From an uncultured bacterium (GTDB lineage Bacteria; Bacillota; Clostridia; Lachnospirales; Lachnospiraceae): 11,090 bases of DNA. The notes under the pieces were generated by a model that had not been told where the DNA came from, did not search any database, and worked only from the letters and a program-made list of their open reading frames with translations. The stretch lies in NCBI GenBank assembly GCA_905214855.1, contig CAJMNU010000044.1:1-11090 (forward strand), written 5' to 3'. Positions 1 to 7,357 of the stretch are shown here, piece by piece. Position 1 is the stretch's first letter, and each line of letters begins with the position of its first letter. The position numbers and the translations under genes were made by a program.

Positions 1-9
1 TTTTCTGTT

Positions 10-15
10 TGTCAA
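10..15 (-). promoter_or_regulatory. -35 box of a third tandem sigma-A promoter (cut by the window edge)
   Basis: Read on the minus strand this is a perfect TTGACA, preceded by A-rich sequence (about 16-37) that looks like an UP element. A -10 box at the usual 17-base spacing would lie just beyond the left edge, so only half the promoter is visible. It sits in the same context (TTGACAAA after an A-tract) as the two complete promoters at 82-110 and 168-196, which is why I call it. Confidence 0.55.
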
Positions 16-37
16 CAACTTTTTTAATTTATTTTTT

Positions 38-55
38 GAAGTTTTTTCAAACTTC
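38..55. repeat. Inverted repeat inside an A-tract upstream element
   Basis: GAAGTTT at 38-44 is repeated inverted as AAACTTC at 49-55, around a 4-base centre. The 13 bases at 38-50 also occur exactly at 111-123, directly upstream of another -35 box. I see these as repeated modules of the tandem promoter region, probably upstream A-tract elements for RNA polymerase. No short U-tract places it as a terminator for a visible gene, but a weak hairpin function cannot be excluded. Confidence 0.4.
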
Positions 56-81
56 TGTGCCGCTTTCGCAGCAACTTTTAT

Positions 82-110
82 ATCTTACCACACTCACTTT
101 TGTTTGTCAA
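82..110 (-). promoter_or_regulatory. Sigma-A promoter P2 of a tandem array, directed off the left edge
   Basis: On the minus strand: TTGACA (105-110), a 17-base spacer, then TAAGAT (82-87). An A-rich tract at 111-135 lies upstream in UP-element position. The -35 is perfect and the spacing optimal. Transcription would start near 75 and run leftwards. No gene in the window lies downstream, so the target is beyond the edge. Confidence 0.75.
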
Positions 111-167
111 GAAGTTTTTTCAACTTTTCTTTTGTGTGTGTCACGCCTTGTTCACAGCGCGAGTATT

Positions 168-196
168 ATAATAACAAATGATTCTACATTTGTCAA
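168..196 (-). promoter_or_regulatory. Sigma-A promoter P1 of a tandem array, directed off the left edge
   Basis: On the minus strand: TTGACA (191-196), a 17-base spacer, then TATTAT (168-173). A perfect TATAAT overlaps it at 165-170 with a 20-base spacer. The sequence from 197 to about 250 is almost pure A/T and suits an UP element. A 20-base stretch around this -35 box (189-208) is nearly identical to that around the box at 10-15. Three such promoters in series about 86-95 bases apart resemble rRNA operon promoters of clostridia. Confidence 0.75.
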
Positions 197-251
197 CAAT
201 TTTTTTATATTTTTTTGTAAGTTCTGTTTTTCTTGTTTTTTTATTAGTTTT

Positions 252-293
252 AAAAAAATCGGACAGTTCTTCTATCAATCAGAAAAACTGCCC
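252..293 (-). terminator. Intrinsic terminator of the two-component operon
   Basis: On the minus strand a 13-base-pair stem (281-293 with 261-273, two G-U pairs) closes a 7-base loop at 274-280. A run of seven U (252-258) follows after two bases. It begins 10 bases after the kinase stop codon, so it ends the response regulator-kinase transcript just before the tandem promoters begin. Confidence 0.88.
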
Positions 294-302
294 ACAAACG
301 TA

Positions 303-1856
303 TTATACTATATTTCCTATAGTTTCTGCATTTCCAATATTTGGAGCTTTCTGTAATTCAAACCAGAAAACTACACCATCTTGTACATTCTGTACACCAT
401 AAGCCTGATGATGAGAATCCATGATCGCTTTTACGATTGAAAGCCCCAAACCACTTCCTCCATATTCTCTGGTATGTGCCTTATCTACTTTATAGAACTT
501 AGACCACAACTTTTCAAGATCCTCTTTTCCAATTGGATTTCCTGTATTAAAGACAGAAACTCTTACCTGCTCCCCTCTGTCCTCCATCCAGATTCTGATC
601 TGTTTTTTTCCTGCCATATGATTGAGAGCATTATTTAAATAGTTGTTCATAACTTCTTCTATTTTAAATTCATCTCCCATTACATATTGCTCTCCTTCTG
701 CCTCCAATGTCACCTTTGCCTCTTTTTGTTCGATCAAAATCTGTGCTGCACCAACTGCCCCATGCAAAAGTTCTACCAGATCAAACTTTTCCATATGCAC
801 ATGATCATATCCAGACTCCAATGCTGACAGATTGAGAAGTTGACGGACCAGTGTATTCATCTTTCCTGCTTCATCCATGATCACTTCACAATAATAATCT
901 CTGTTTTCTTTATCTTCCGCCATGCCCTCTACCAGTCCTTCCGCATATCCCTGTATCAAGGCAATCGGTGTTTTCAATTCATGTGATACATTGGCAATAA
1001 ATTCCTGACGCATCTGATCGATTTTTTCTTTTTCTTCAATATCCTTTTGTAATTGAACATTGACCTCTTTCAATTCTTCAATAGTATCCTTCAATTTTTC
1101 GGATAATGTATTCATACTGTTTCCCAGACTTCCAATCTCATCTTCCGCTTTTCCCTCATATTTCACATCAAAATTCAATTTTGACATTTCTTCTGACAAG
1201 TTTGCAAGCTGCATAATTGGTTTTGTGATCCTACGATTTGCGGCATATAATATAATAGCTCCTAAAATAACCGAAAATACTCCAATATATGTCAAAAATC
1301 GATTCGCCAGTTTTACACTTTCTTGTATACTGATCACCGGAAGATTCATCAAAAATGCGGTACTATTATCTGAAAAAAATCCCCAACACTCTAGATAATC
1401 TGATTCTGTGATCGGATCATATGTCTTTTGTATCACATAATTTTCTTCCTGATCCAAAATCTCAAACTTAGGCATTTTCTTTCCTAAAATATAACGATAC
1501 ACCCGATTTACCAGACGATCCATATCTTTAGATGTAGAGATTGCCTTATCATTCATATTATCAATAATCAATACTGAAATATTAGATTTTTCATTGAACT
1601 CCCTCAAAAGCCATGACAAACTTCCCTCTTGTGCATAGCTTTCACTATCATATGCCTCAGATATACTTTTTCCCTGCGTCTGCACCTCCTGTACCAAACC
1701 ATCTAAGATCGTATAGGCTTCCTTCAAAGCATCTCTGCGTTCTGTAATATAAAAATCTTCCAAAAACCAATTATTTAGACACCATATACATAAAAGCACC
1801 AGTACTAAAAGGGCTTCTGATAAGAGTGTGATACGAGTACGTATTGAGCGTTTCAT
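303..1856 (-). CDS. Membrane sensor histidine kinase (HAMP-HisKA-HATPase)
   Basis: This 517-residue protein senses an unknown signal at the cell surface, autophosphorylates on a histidine and passes the phosphate to the response regulator encoded just upstream. A membrane segment lies at about residues 9-28, an extracytoplasmic domain at 29-186, a second membrane segment at 187-206, then HAMP (about 207-260) and a short coiled coil. The phosphoacceptor is H292 in SHELKTP. The ATPase domain shows the N box (NNYLNNALNH, 404-413), a G1 box with Asn in place of the usual Asp (FNTGNP, 436-441), and a G2 box GGSGLGLS (466-473). The ATG start has a purine-rich site (GGTGGAGGA) and overlaps the regulator's stop as ATGA, which suggests translational coupling. 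The sensor domain has no family I recognise, so the stimulus is unknown. The 14-residue tail after FELQK is not conserved kinase sequence. Confidence 0.93.
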   Translation of the reverse strand: MKRSIRTRITLLSEALLVLVLLCIWCLNNWFLEDFYITERRDALKEAYTILDGLVQEVQTQGKSISEAYDSESYAQEGSLSWLLREFNEKSNISVLIIDNMNDKAISTSKDMDRLVNRVYRYILGKKMPKFEILDQEENYVIQKTYDPITESDYLECWGFFSDNSTAFLMNLPVISIQESVKLANRFLTYIGVFSVILGAIILYAANRRITKPIMQLANLSEEMSKLNFDVKYEGKAEDEIGSLGNSMNTLSEKLKDTIEELKEVNVQLQKDIEEKEKIDQMRQEFIANVSHELKTPIALIQGYAEGLVEGMAEDKENRDYYCEVIMDEAGKMNTLVRQLLNLSALESGYDHVHMEKFDLVELLHGAVGAAQILIEQKEAKVTLEAEGEQYVMGDEFKIEEVMNNYLNNALNHMAGKKQIRIWMEDRGEQVRVSVFNTGNPIGKEDLEKLWSKFYKVDKAHTREYGGSGLGLSIVKAIMDSHHQAYGVQNVQDGVVFWFELQKAPNIGNAETIGNIV

Positions 1857-2530
1857 TCCTCCACCTCAAATTTATATCCCATTCCCCAAATCGTTTTAAT
1901 ATACTCTCCCCTAGCTCCCAGTTTACTTCTCAACTTTTTTACATGAGTATCAATTGTTCTGGCATCTCCAAAATAATCATAATTCCACACATTATTTAAA
2001 ATTTTTTCTCTGGAAAGTGCAATATTTTGATTTTCCAGAAAATAGGTCAAAAGTTCAAATTCCTTATAACTTAGATCGATCTCTTTTCCGTCGATCAAAA
2101 CTTGATGAGCAAGCTTATCCACTGTGATCCCCCCTACTTCCAGAACATCACTGCTCACCTTATTGCTGCGCCTAAGGATTGCTTCTACTCGTGCCACCAG
2201 AATTTTGGGGCTAAATGGTTTTGTAATATACTCATCCACTCCCAACGAAAATCCTTGTAATTCATCTCTCTCCTCACTTCTTGCCGTCAGCATGATGATC
2301 GGAATTTTAGAATACTGTCTTATTGTTTTACAGACTTCCCATCCATCCATCTTAGGCATCATAACATCCAAAAGGATCAGAGAAATATCTTTTTGATCAA
2401 AAAAAATCTCTAATGCCTGTTCCCCATCCTCTGCCTCAACGACCTTATACCCTTTTACACTCAAAAAATCCCGCACCAATTTACGCATTCTGCTCTCATC
2501 ATCTACTATTAAAATTTTAATTTGTTCCAT
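1853..2530 (-). CDS. OmpR/PhoB-family DNA-binding response regulator
   Basis: This 225-residue transcription factor is the partner of the kinase that follows it. The receiver domain (about 4-115) has the acidic pair D10/D11, the phosphorylation site D55 (LLDVMMP), T82 and K104 (KPF). The C-terminal winged helix (about 128-223) shows LSYKEFELLTYF, a DARTIDTHVKKLRSKL recognition helix and the typical GMGYKF end. I chose the ATG at 2530: GAGGTGG lies 8 bases upstream of it. The reading frame is open to a GTG at 2542, but that codon lies inside the ribosome binding site. The gene overlaps the kinase by 4 bases. Three TTCACA repeats upstream (2590-2628) may be its own binding site. Its targets cannot be told from the sequence. 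Confidence 0.95.
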   Translation of the reverse strand: MEQIKILIVDDESRMRKLVRDFLSVKGYKVVEAEDGEQALEIFFDQKDISLILLDVMMPKMDGWEVCKTIRQYSKIPIIMLTARSEERDELQGFSLGVDEYITKPFSPKILVARVEAILRRSNKVSSDVLEVGGITVDKLAHQVLIDGKEIDLSYKEFELLTYFLENQNIALSREKILNNVWNYDYFGDARTIDTHVKKLRSKLGARGEYIKTIWGMGYKFEVEE

Positions 2531-2589
2531 AATGAAATCCACCTCATTTTCATTCCGTTCTATAATTATTCTTGATTCATTTTATCAAA

Positions 2590-2628
2590 TTCACAAATGG
2601 ATTTCTACTGCTTCACAGATTTTTCACA
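2590..2628. promoter_or_regulatory. TTCACA direct repeats in 11-bp phase, candidate response regulator box
   Basis: TTCACA occurs at 2590-2595, 2612-2617 and 2623-2628, starting 22 and 11 bases apart, so all three sit on the same face of the helix. They lie 60-98 bases upstream of the response regulator start. OmpR/PhoB-family regulators bind tandem direct repeats of about 11 bp; the Bacillus PhoP box is a TT(A/C/T)ACA pair with a 5-base gap, which the pair at 2612-2628 matches. The repeat at 2590 overlaps a weak -35 (TTGTGA on the minus strand) with AAGAAT 17 bases further. Autoregulation is inference. Confidence 0.4.
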
Positions 2629-2666
2629 AGATTCCATCCCTATGTTTGCTTTAGAAAAGGCTTTCC

Positions 2667-2700
2667 AAAAAAATAACAGAGCATATATTTCTATATGCTC
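2667..2700 (-). terminator. Intrinsic terminator after hemW
   Basis: On the minus strand a 9-base-pair stem (2692-2700 with 2679-2687) is closed by a GAAA tetraloop. A U-rich tail follows, with seven U at 2667-2673 after five bases. It lies about 80 bases beyond the hemW stop and separates the lepA-hemW unit from the two-component operon. Confidence 0.72.
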
Positions 2701-2780
2701 CGCTCTAGTATAGCTACTCTTGATTTAATCACATGATATGACACAAATCTCTTTTTACTGTCTTTTTGTGATCCCTATAC

Positions 2781-3968
2781 TTATTCCTGAGGATCTATAA
2801 ATTCACACATCACCTGATTGCTGACAGAAATGCCATTTTCAGTCAATCGATAATAGATACCATTCTTTTCTTGGCTTTTCTCCATCAGATTCATTGTTAT
2901 AAACATATCCAAAATTTTTCCATATGTTTCTTCTATTGTTCTTCCAAATCTTTTTTGAAACTCTTCGGCACTGACACCTTTCATCATCCTAAGTCCCAAA
3001 AACATAAATTCTTCTATTGCTTCTTGATAAGTAACAATATGTTTTTCTTCATATACAGCACCTGAATCCTTTAGAAAATCAGCCTGCATGTATCTTTTCA
3101 TATCACTGGTAGAACAAAAACGCATTCCTTTATAATAAGAAGAAGCCCCTAAACCAAGACCAAGATACTCTTCTCCAGTCCAGTATCCTATATTATGGCG
3201 GCATTCTTTTCCTTTTTGGGCATAATTGGATATTTCATAGCGATAATACCCATACTCCTCCAAAATCTGCTTCGTTCTCTCATACATCATCCGTTCTGTT
3301 TCCTCATCTGGAAGAAACACTGCACCTTTTCCAGTATACCGTTCATAAAATGGTGTTCCTTCCTCCACGATCAGACTATATGCTGAGATATGTTCTGGTT
3401 TTAAGTCTGCTGTCTTTCTCAGACTTTCTTCCCAGAGTTCTTCTGTCTGTTCTGGAAGTGCTGACATCAGATCGATATTAATATTACTAAATCCTGCATT
3501 TCTTACACAATGATAACTTTGAACAAATTGCTCCCATGTATGGATTCTTCCCAAAATCTGCAGCTCTTTTTGATGAACCGACTGTAATCCAATACTAACC
3601 CGATTGATCCCAGCCTTCCTATATCCCAAAAGTCTCTCTGTCTCTTCGTATCCTTTTGCCAAAGAACCAGGATTCATTTCCATGGAAATTTCTGCATTGT
3701 TATCCACATCAAACGAAGAAAATACGGCATCCATCAACAATTGGATCTGATATTCATTTAAAACAGAAGGTGTTCCACCTCCAAAAAAAATGGTACTCAC
3801 CTTCTGATTTTCTGTTTCTTTTCCTGCTGCCCTGATCTGTTTACAAAGTTTTATCACATATGCATTTCTATCCATCTCTGATGCCGAAAAAGAAAGGAAA
3901 TCGCAATATGCACATTTGCGTACACAGAACGGAATATGCAGATATAACTCCAACATCTTACTCATCAT
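2781..3968 (-). CDS. hemW: Radical SAM haem chaperone HemW
   Basis: HemW (formerly called HemN-like) binds haem and inserts it into target proteins; it belongs to the radical SAM superfamily. The 395-residue protein has the cluster motif at C15-x3-C19-x2-C22 ([10 protein letters not shown]). It lacks the fourth cysteine that true coproporphyrinogen III dehydrogenases carry right after the motif, which favours HemW over HemN. GGGTPS (63-68) and NRVSIGLQS (122-130) are SAM-domain motifs; a HemN C-terminal domain fills roughly 290-385. The start is uncertain: ATGs at 3968, 3965 and 3956 are all in frame and none has a strong ribosome binding site. The first two overlap the end of lepA, and translational coupling is likely. 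Length and motif position fit any of them. The lepA-hemW order is shared with Bacillus. Confidence 0.93.
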   Translation of the reverse strand: MMSKMLELYLHIPFCVRKCAYCDFLSFSASEMDRNAYVIKLCKQIRAAGKETENQKVSTIFFGGGTPSVLNEYQIQLLMDAVFSSFDVDNNAEISMEMNPGSLAKGYEETERLLGYRKAGINRVSIGLQSVHQKELQILGRIHTWEQFVQSYHCVRNAGFSNINIDLMSALPEQTEELWEESLRKTADLKPEHISAYSLIVEEGTPFYERYTGKGAVFLPDEETERMMYERTKQILEEYGYYRYEISNYAQKGKECRHNIGYWTGEEYLGLGLGASSYYKGMRFCSTSDMKRYMQADFLKDSGAVYEEKHIVTYQEAIEEFMFLGLRMMKGVSAEEFQKRFGRTIEETYGKILDMFITMNLMEKSQEKNGIYYRLTENGISVSNQVMCEFIDPQE

Positions 3969-5772
3969 CTAACTTTAAGACACTCATAAATGCCTTCTGT
4001 GGAATTTCTACGTTTCCAACCTCACGCATTCTCTTCTTTCCTTCTTTCTGTTTTTCCAGAAGTTTTCTCTTACGTGAAATATCACCACCATAACATTTCG
4101 CCAAAACGTCTTTACGCATTGCCCTAACTGTTTCTCTGGCAATTACTTTTCCGCCAATCGCAGCCTGAATCGGGATCTCAAACAGATGACGTGGGATTTC
4201 TTCCTTTAGTTTTTCACACATCTTACGTCCTCTCTCATACGCAGAACCTTCAAATACAATGAAAGATAACGCATCCACTTCTTCTCTATTGATCAAAATA
4301 TCTAATTTTACCAGTTCAGAGCGCTCATATCCCTTTATCTCATAATCAAAAGAAGCATATCCTCTGGATCTGGATTTTAAGGCATCAAAGAAATCATATA
4401 TGATCTCATTCAAAGGAAGCTCATATTTAAGCATCGCTCTTGTCTTTTCAATATATTCCATTCCAAGATATACACCACGTCTCTCCTGACAAAGTTTCAT
4501 GATCGCACCAACAAATTCTGTAGTGACCATAATTTCTGCTGTAACGATTGGTTCTTCCATATATTCAATCTCAGAAGGATCTGGCAGATTAGAAGGATTT
4601 GTCAATTCGATCATTTCTCCATTTGTCTTATATACATGATATACAACGCCCGGAGCTGTCGTCACAAGGTCCAAGTTATACTCTCTCTCTAATCTTTCTT
4701 GGATAATCTCCAGATGCAAGAGACCTAAAAATCCACATCGGAAGCCAAATCCCAAAGCGATGGATGTCTCTGGTTCAAAAAATAAAGATGCATCATTGAG
4801 CTGTAATTTCTCTAATGCTTCTCGTAAATCATTATATTTTGCACCATCTGCTGGATATAATCCACAGTAGACCATTGGTGTCACTTTTTTATAACCCGGA
4901 AGTGGCTCTTTACATGGATTATCCTGTTTTGTAATGGTATCACCCACTCTTGTATCACGCACATTCTTGATACTTGCTGTCAAATATCCTACCATGCCTG
5001 CTGAAAGTTCATCACATGGAAAAAACTGTCCTGCTCCAAAATATCCCACTTCCACAACATCTTCTACCGCACCTGTTGCCATCATGCGAATCAGGTCACC
5101 TTTCTTTACAGTGCCCTCCATGATACGGCAGAATACAATGACACCCTTATAAGAGTCATAGATAGAGTCAAAAATCAGTGCCTGAAGCGGAGCGTTTGGA
5201 TCTCCCTTAGGAGCTGGAATTTTTTCCACAATCTGTTCCAGTACTTCTTCTATGTTCAACCCTGCCTTAGCAGAAATCCTTGGTGCATCATGTGCTTCTA
5301 ACCCGATCACATCTTCAATTTCTGCTGCTACACGATCTGGCTCTGCACTAGGAAGATCGATCTTGTTGATCACAGGAAAAACTTCCAGATCATGATCCAG
5401 TGCCAAATACACATTCGCCAAGGTCTGTGCCTCAATCCCCTGTGCTGCATCCACTACCAAAATCGCACCATCACATGCAGCAAGACTTCTTGAAACTTCA
5501 TAATTAAAATCAACATGTCCTGGAGTATCGATCAGGTTAAAAATATATTCCTCTCCATCTGCTGCTTTATAAACCGTACGCACTGCCTGCGATTTAATGG
5601 TAATACCACGTTCTCTCTCCAGATCCATGTTATCAAGTATCTGATTTTGCATCTCTCTGCTGGTCAAAAGTCCTGTTTTTTCAATAATGCGGTCGGCCAA
5701 TGTAGACTTTCCATGATCAATATGTGCTATAATACAAAAATTACGAATTTTACTTTGGTCAATTACTGCCAT
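3958..5772 (-). CDS. lepA: Elongation factor 4 (LepA), translational GTPase
   Basis: EF4/LepA is a ribosome-bound GTPase that acts on stalled or mis-translocated ribosomes and affects initiation and assembly. At 604 residues it has the normal family length. All GTPase motifs are present: G1 AHIDHGKST (16-24), G2 RGITI (55-59), G3 DTPGH (82-86), G4 NKID (136-139) and G5 SAK (167-169). Domain II, two EF-G-like domains and the basic LepA-specific C-terminal domain follow ([18 protein letters not shown] near 560). The ATG start is placed by the conserved N-terminus and a purine-rich stretch upstream. Its stop overlaps the start of hemW. The 151-base gap behind spoIIP contains a possible sigma-A promoter (5843-5871), which would allow expression in growing cells independently of the sporulation genes. 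Confidence 0.98.
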   Translation of the reverse strand: MAVIDQSKIRNFCIIAHIDHGKSTLADRIIEKTGLLTSREMQNQILDNMDLERERGITIKSQAVRTVYKAADGEEYIFNLIDTPGHVDFNYEVSRSLAACDGAILVVDAAQGIEAQTLANVYLALDHDLEVFPVINKIDLPSAEPDRVAAEIEDVIGLEAHDAPRISAKAGLNIEEVLEQIVEKIPAPKGDPNAPLQALIFDSIYDSYKGVIVFCRIMEGTVKKGDLIRMMATGAVEDVVEVGYFGAGQFFPCDELSAGMVGYLTASIKNVRDTRVGDTITKQDNPCKEPLPGYKKVTPMVYCGLYPADGAKYNDLREALEKLQLNDASLFFEPETSIALGFGFRCGFLGLLHLEIIQERLEREYNLDLVTTAPGVVYHVYKTNGEMIELTNPSNLPDPSEIEYMEEPIVTAEIMVTTEFVGAIMKLCQERRGVYLGMEYIEKTRAMLKYELPLNEIIYDFFDALKSRSRGYASFDYEIKGYERSELVKLDILINREEVDALSFIVFEGSAYERGRKMCEKLKEEIPRHLFEIPIQAAIGGKVIARETVRAMRKDVLAKCYGGDISRKRKLLEKQKEGKKRMREVGNVEIPQKAFMSVLKLDDE

Positions 5773-5842
5773 TCTTTCTCTTGCCTTTCTCTTTCAAAAT
5801 CACTGTTTCACTAGGATATCTTACAAATATTTTCTCCATCCA

Positions 5843-5871
5843 AATATAACATCTTTTTTCTCATGGCGCAA
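5843..5871 (-). promoter_or_regulatory. Possible sigma-A promoter of lepA-hemW
   Basis: On the minus strand TTGCGC (5866-5871, 4 of 6 consensus) and TATATT (5843-5848, 5 of 6) are separated by 17 bases. The predicted start would be near 5836, about 63 bases before lepA. A housekeeping GTPase directly behind a sporulation gene would need such a promoter, but the -35 match is modest. Confidence 0.4.
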
Positions 5872-5923
5872 GACGCTTTTCCTACTGTTTTCATACTGCA
5901 CTGCAAACTGTATATGCGTCTTC

Positions 5924-7222
5924 TTACCCAAGTATACGATCCAAAATATCTGCCAAAGGTTCCATCGCATTGTAGGCTTCCTCAAATGTATTATTCTGTG
6001 CTCCGGCTTCTATTAAAAGGCTGCGTGGTCTTACATGGAGATTGTAACGCAGACCCTTTAAGAAAATCTTGCGTGTAAGACCCGGATAATACTTCATAGC
6101 CTGCATCTGAAGTTGGAAACTAAATGCCAGATTTTCCTCCCTATATGGATTTTCCAGATACGCAATAGCTCCCTCTGGCGTCTGACTCATCCCATTAAAA
6201 AACATAAGCTGCGCTGTTGGTTTTCCATTGATTTCAGAGACAAGATGTACATTTTCTGCGACACCATCCCGATGAAGATCTATTACCACTTCAATAGAGG
6301 GATATTTGCCAAGAATCTGCTGCACTCCTTCCAGAGCATATGTATATGCTTTATTTCGATCCAATTTGCCATTTTTCAGATCATATACACTGGTATCATG
6401 AACCACATGGTATCCCTTTTCTTCCAATTTCTGTGTCAAAACATTCCCCAAAGCCACCACACTAGCGCCATCCTCTCCCGCTCCCTGTGGAAGATAAGTC
6501 TCCTGTGAATGGGTATGATAAATCAAAATCTCAGGTTCTCCTTTCTTTTCTAAAGAAAACTCTTTTTCAAGAAACTTTTCTGCGTTCATTACCTCTCTTG
6601 GCGCTGTAGTGGAAGAATGGACATTGTAAACTTTTTGAATTAAAAAATCATAATCCGCCAGCTGTTCCATAGAATATGGCAATTCTAATACTGTACTTTT
6701 TTGTATTTCATTTTCCTGTATAGTCTCCACCTCTTCTTCTTGAAGATCTTCGGTTTCCCATTTCTCTTTTGTATTTTCCATCACCTCCTGATGTATACTT
6801 TCCGTTCCGTCTTCCCCTCCACTTTCTCCGTTTTCTGCCACTTTTTCTTCTGTATGTTCATTTGTTCCTTCCTCCATACTATATTCATTGGAAAGTTCAT
6901 CATATAGTCTGACCAATTTCTGATATTCCTGATAGGACGGATCTCCCTGATCTATCCTGTCCTTTTCTTTTTCTGTATTCTGTCCATAACGCAGCAAAGG
7001 AATCATCCAATCCATTTTTTTAGCATCTTCTTCCCTAGTATCTCCCAAAAGCACAGGAGAAAAAGCAGACAATGCCTGTTTCACAATTTCTCCGGCATAC
7101 GTTCTCATATAACGAGTAAAAACCTGAGGGCTTTTGAGAAGAAAAATGCCCATCAAAAGCAGCACTGTCAACAATATCAAAGACTGTCTTCTCTTTCTTG
7201 CCTGTATGCTGTTTCCTCTCAT
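5924..7222 (-). CDS. spoIIP: Stage II sporulation protein P, peptidoglycan hydrolase
   Basis: SpoIIP is the amidase and endopeptidase of the SpoIID-SpoIIM-SpoIIP complex, which remodels septal peptidoglycan so that the mother cell membrane can engulf the forespore. The 432-residue protein has a positively charged N-terminus and one membrane segment (about 14-30), which places the rest outside the membrane. A Glu/Thr-rich linker covers about 112-175. The SpoIIP domain occupies about 229-430, with putative metal-binding histidines in YHTHSQET (H236, H238), VIDLHRDG (H317) and a conserved IEAGAQNN (404-411). The ATG start lies just before the basic N-terminus and has a purine-rich site upstream. 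It lies 135 bases behind gpr, as in Bacillus. A sigma-E promoter is expected for this gene, but I could not identify a good one, so co-transcription with gpr is also possible. Confidence 0.94.
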   Translation of the reverse strand: MRGNSIQARKRRQSLILLTVLLLMGIFLLKSPQVFTRYMRTYAGEIVKQALSAFSPVLLGDTREEDAKKMDWMIPLLRYGQNTEKEKDRIDQGDPSYQEYQKLVRLYDELSNEYSMEEGTNEHTEEKVAENGESGGEDGTESIHQEVMENTKEKWETEDLQEEEVETIQENEIQKSTVLELPYSMEQLADYDFLIQKVYNVHSSTTAPREVMNAEKFLEKEFSLEKKGEPEILIYHTHSQETYLPQGAGEDGASVVALGNVLTQKLEEKGYHVVHDTSVYDLKNGKLDRNKAYTYALEGVQQILGKYPSIEVVIDLHRDGVAENVHLVSEINGKPTAQLMFFNGMSQTPEGAIAYLENPYREENLAFSFQLQMQAMKYYPGLTRKIFLKGLRYNLHVRPRSLLIEAGAQNNTFEEAYNAMEPLADILDRILG

Positions 7223-7357
7223 TCTTTCTTCTCACCATCCCACGGCTGCTTTTCTATATCCTATGAACAAACATGCTCATTTTTTCCTACTTTCTTCTTA
7301 CTATCTTTGCTTGTACCCCTCTTCTCTTTACACCTTCTTAAAATCTTCTTTCAAATT

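Noticed and set aside
9..356. Open frame on the plus strand through the left intergenic region
   Set aside because: It is made of Phe/Ser/Leu codons from T-rich DNA, runs into the 3' end of the kinase gene on the other strand, has no ribosome binding site, and covers clear promoters and a terminator.
2531..2542. GTG start of the response regulator 12 bases further upstream
   Set aside because: The GTG is part of the GAGGTGG ribosome binding site of the ATG at 2530, and the extra four residues are not typical of the family.
5870..5922. Inverted repeat AAGACGC (5870-5876) / GCGTCTT (5916-5922) after spoIIP
   Set aside because: The loop would be 39 bases and no U-run follows on the minus strand, so it is not a convincing terminator. 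A 7-base match at this distance can be chance.
7035..7238. Small minus-strand frame overlapping the start of spoIIP
   Set aside because: It is the shifted reading of the spoIIP N-terminus; spoIIP itself has the conserved protein sequence.
7236..7262. Possible sigma-E promoter of spoIIP (CATAGGAT-like -10 on the minus strand)
   Set aside because: Two mismatches in the -10 and no acceptable -35 at 13-15 bases, so I do not list it, although spoIIP should be under sigma-E.
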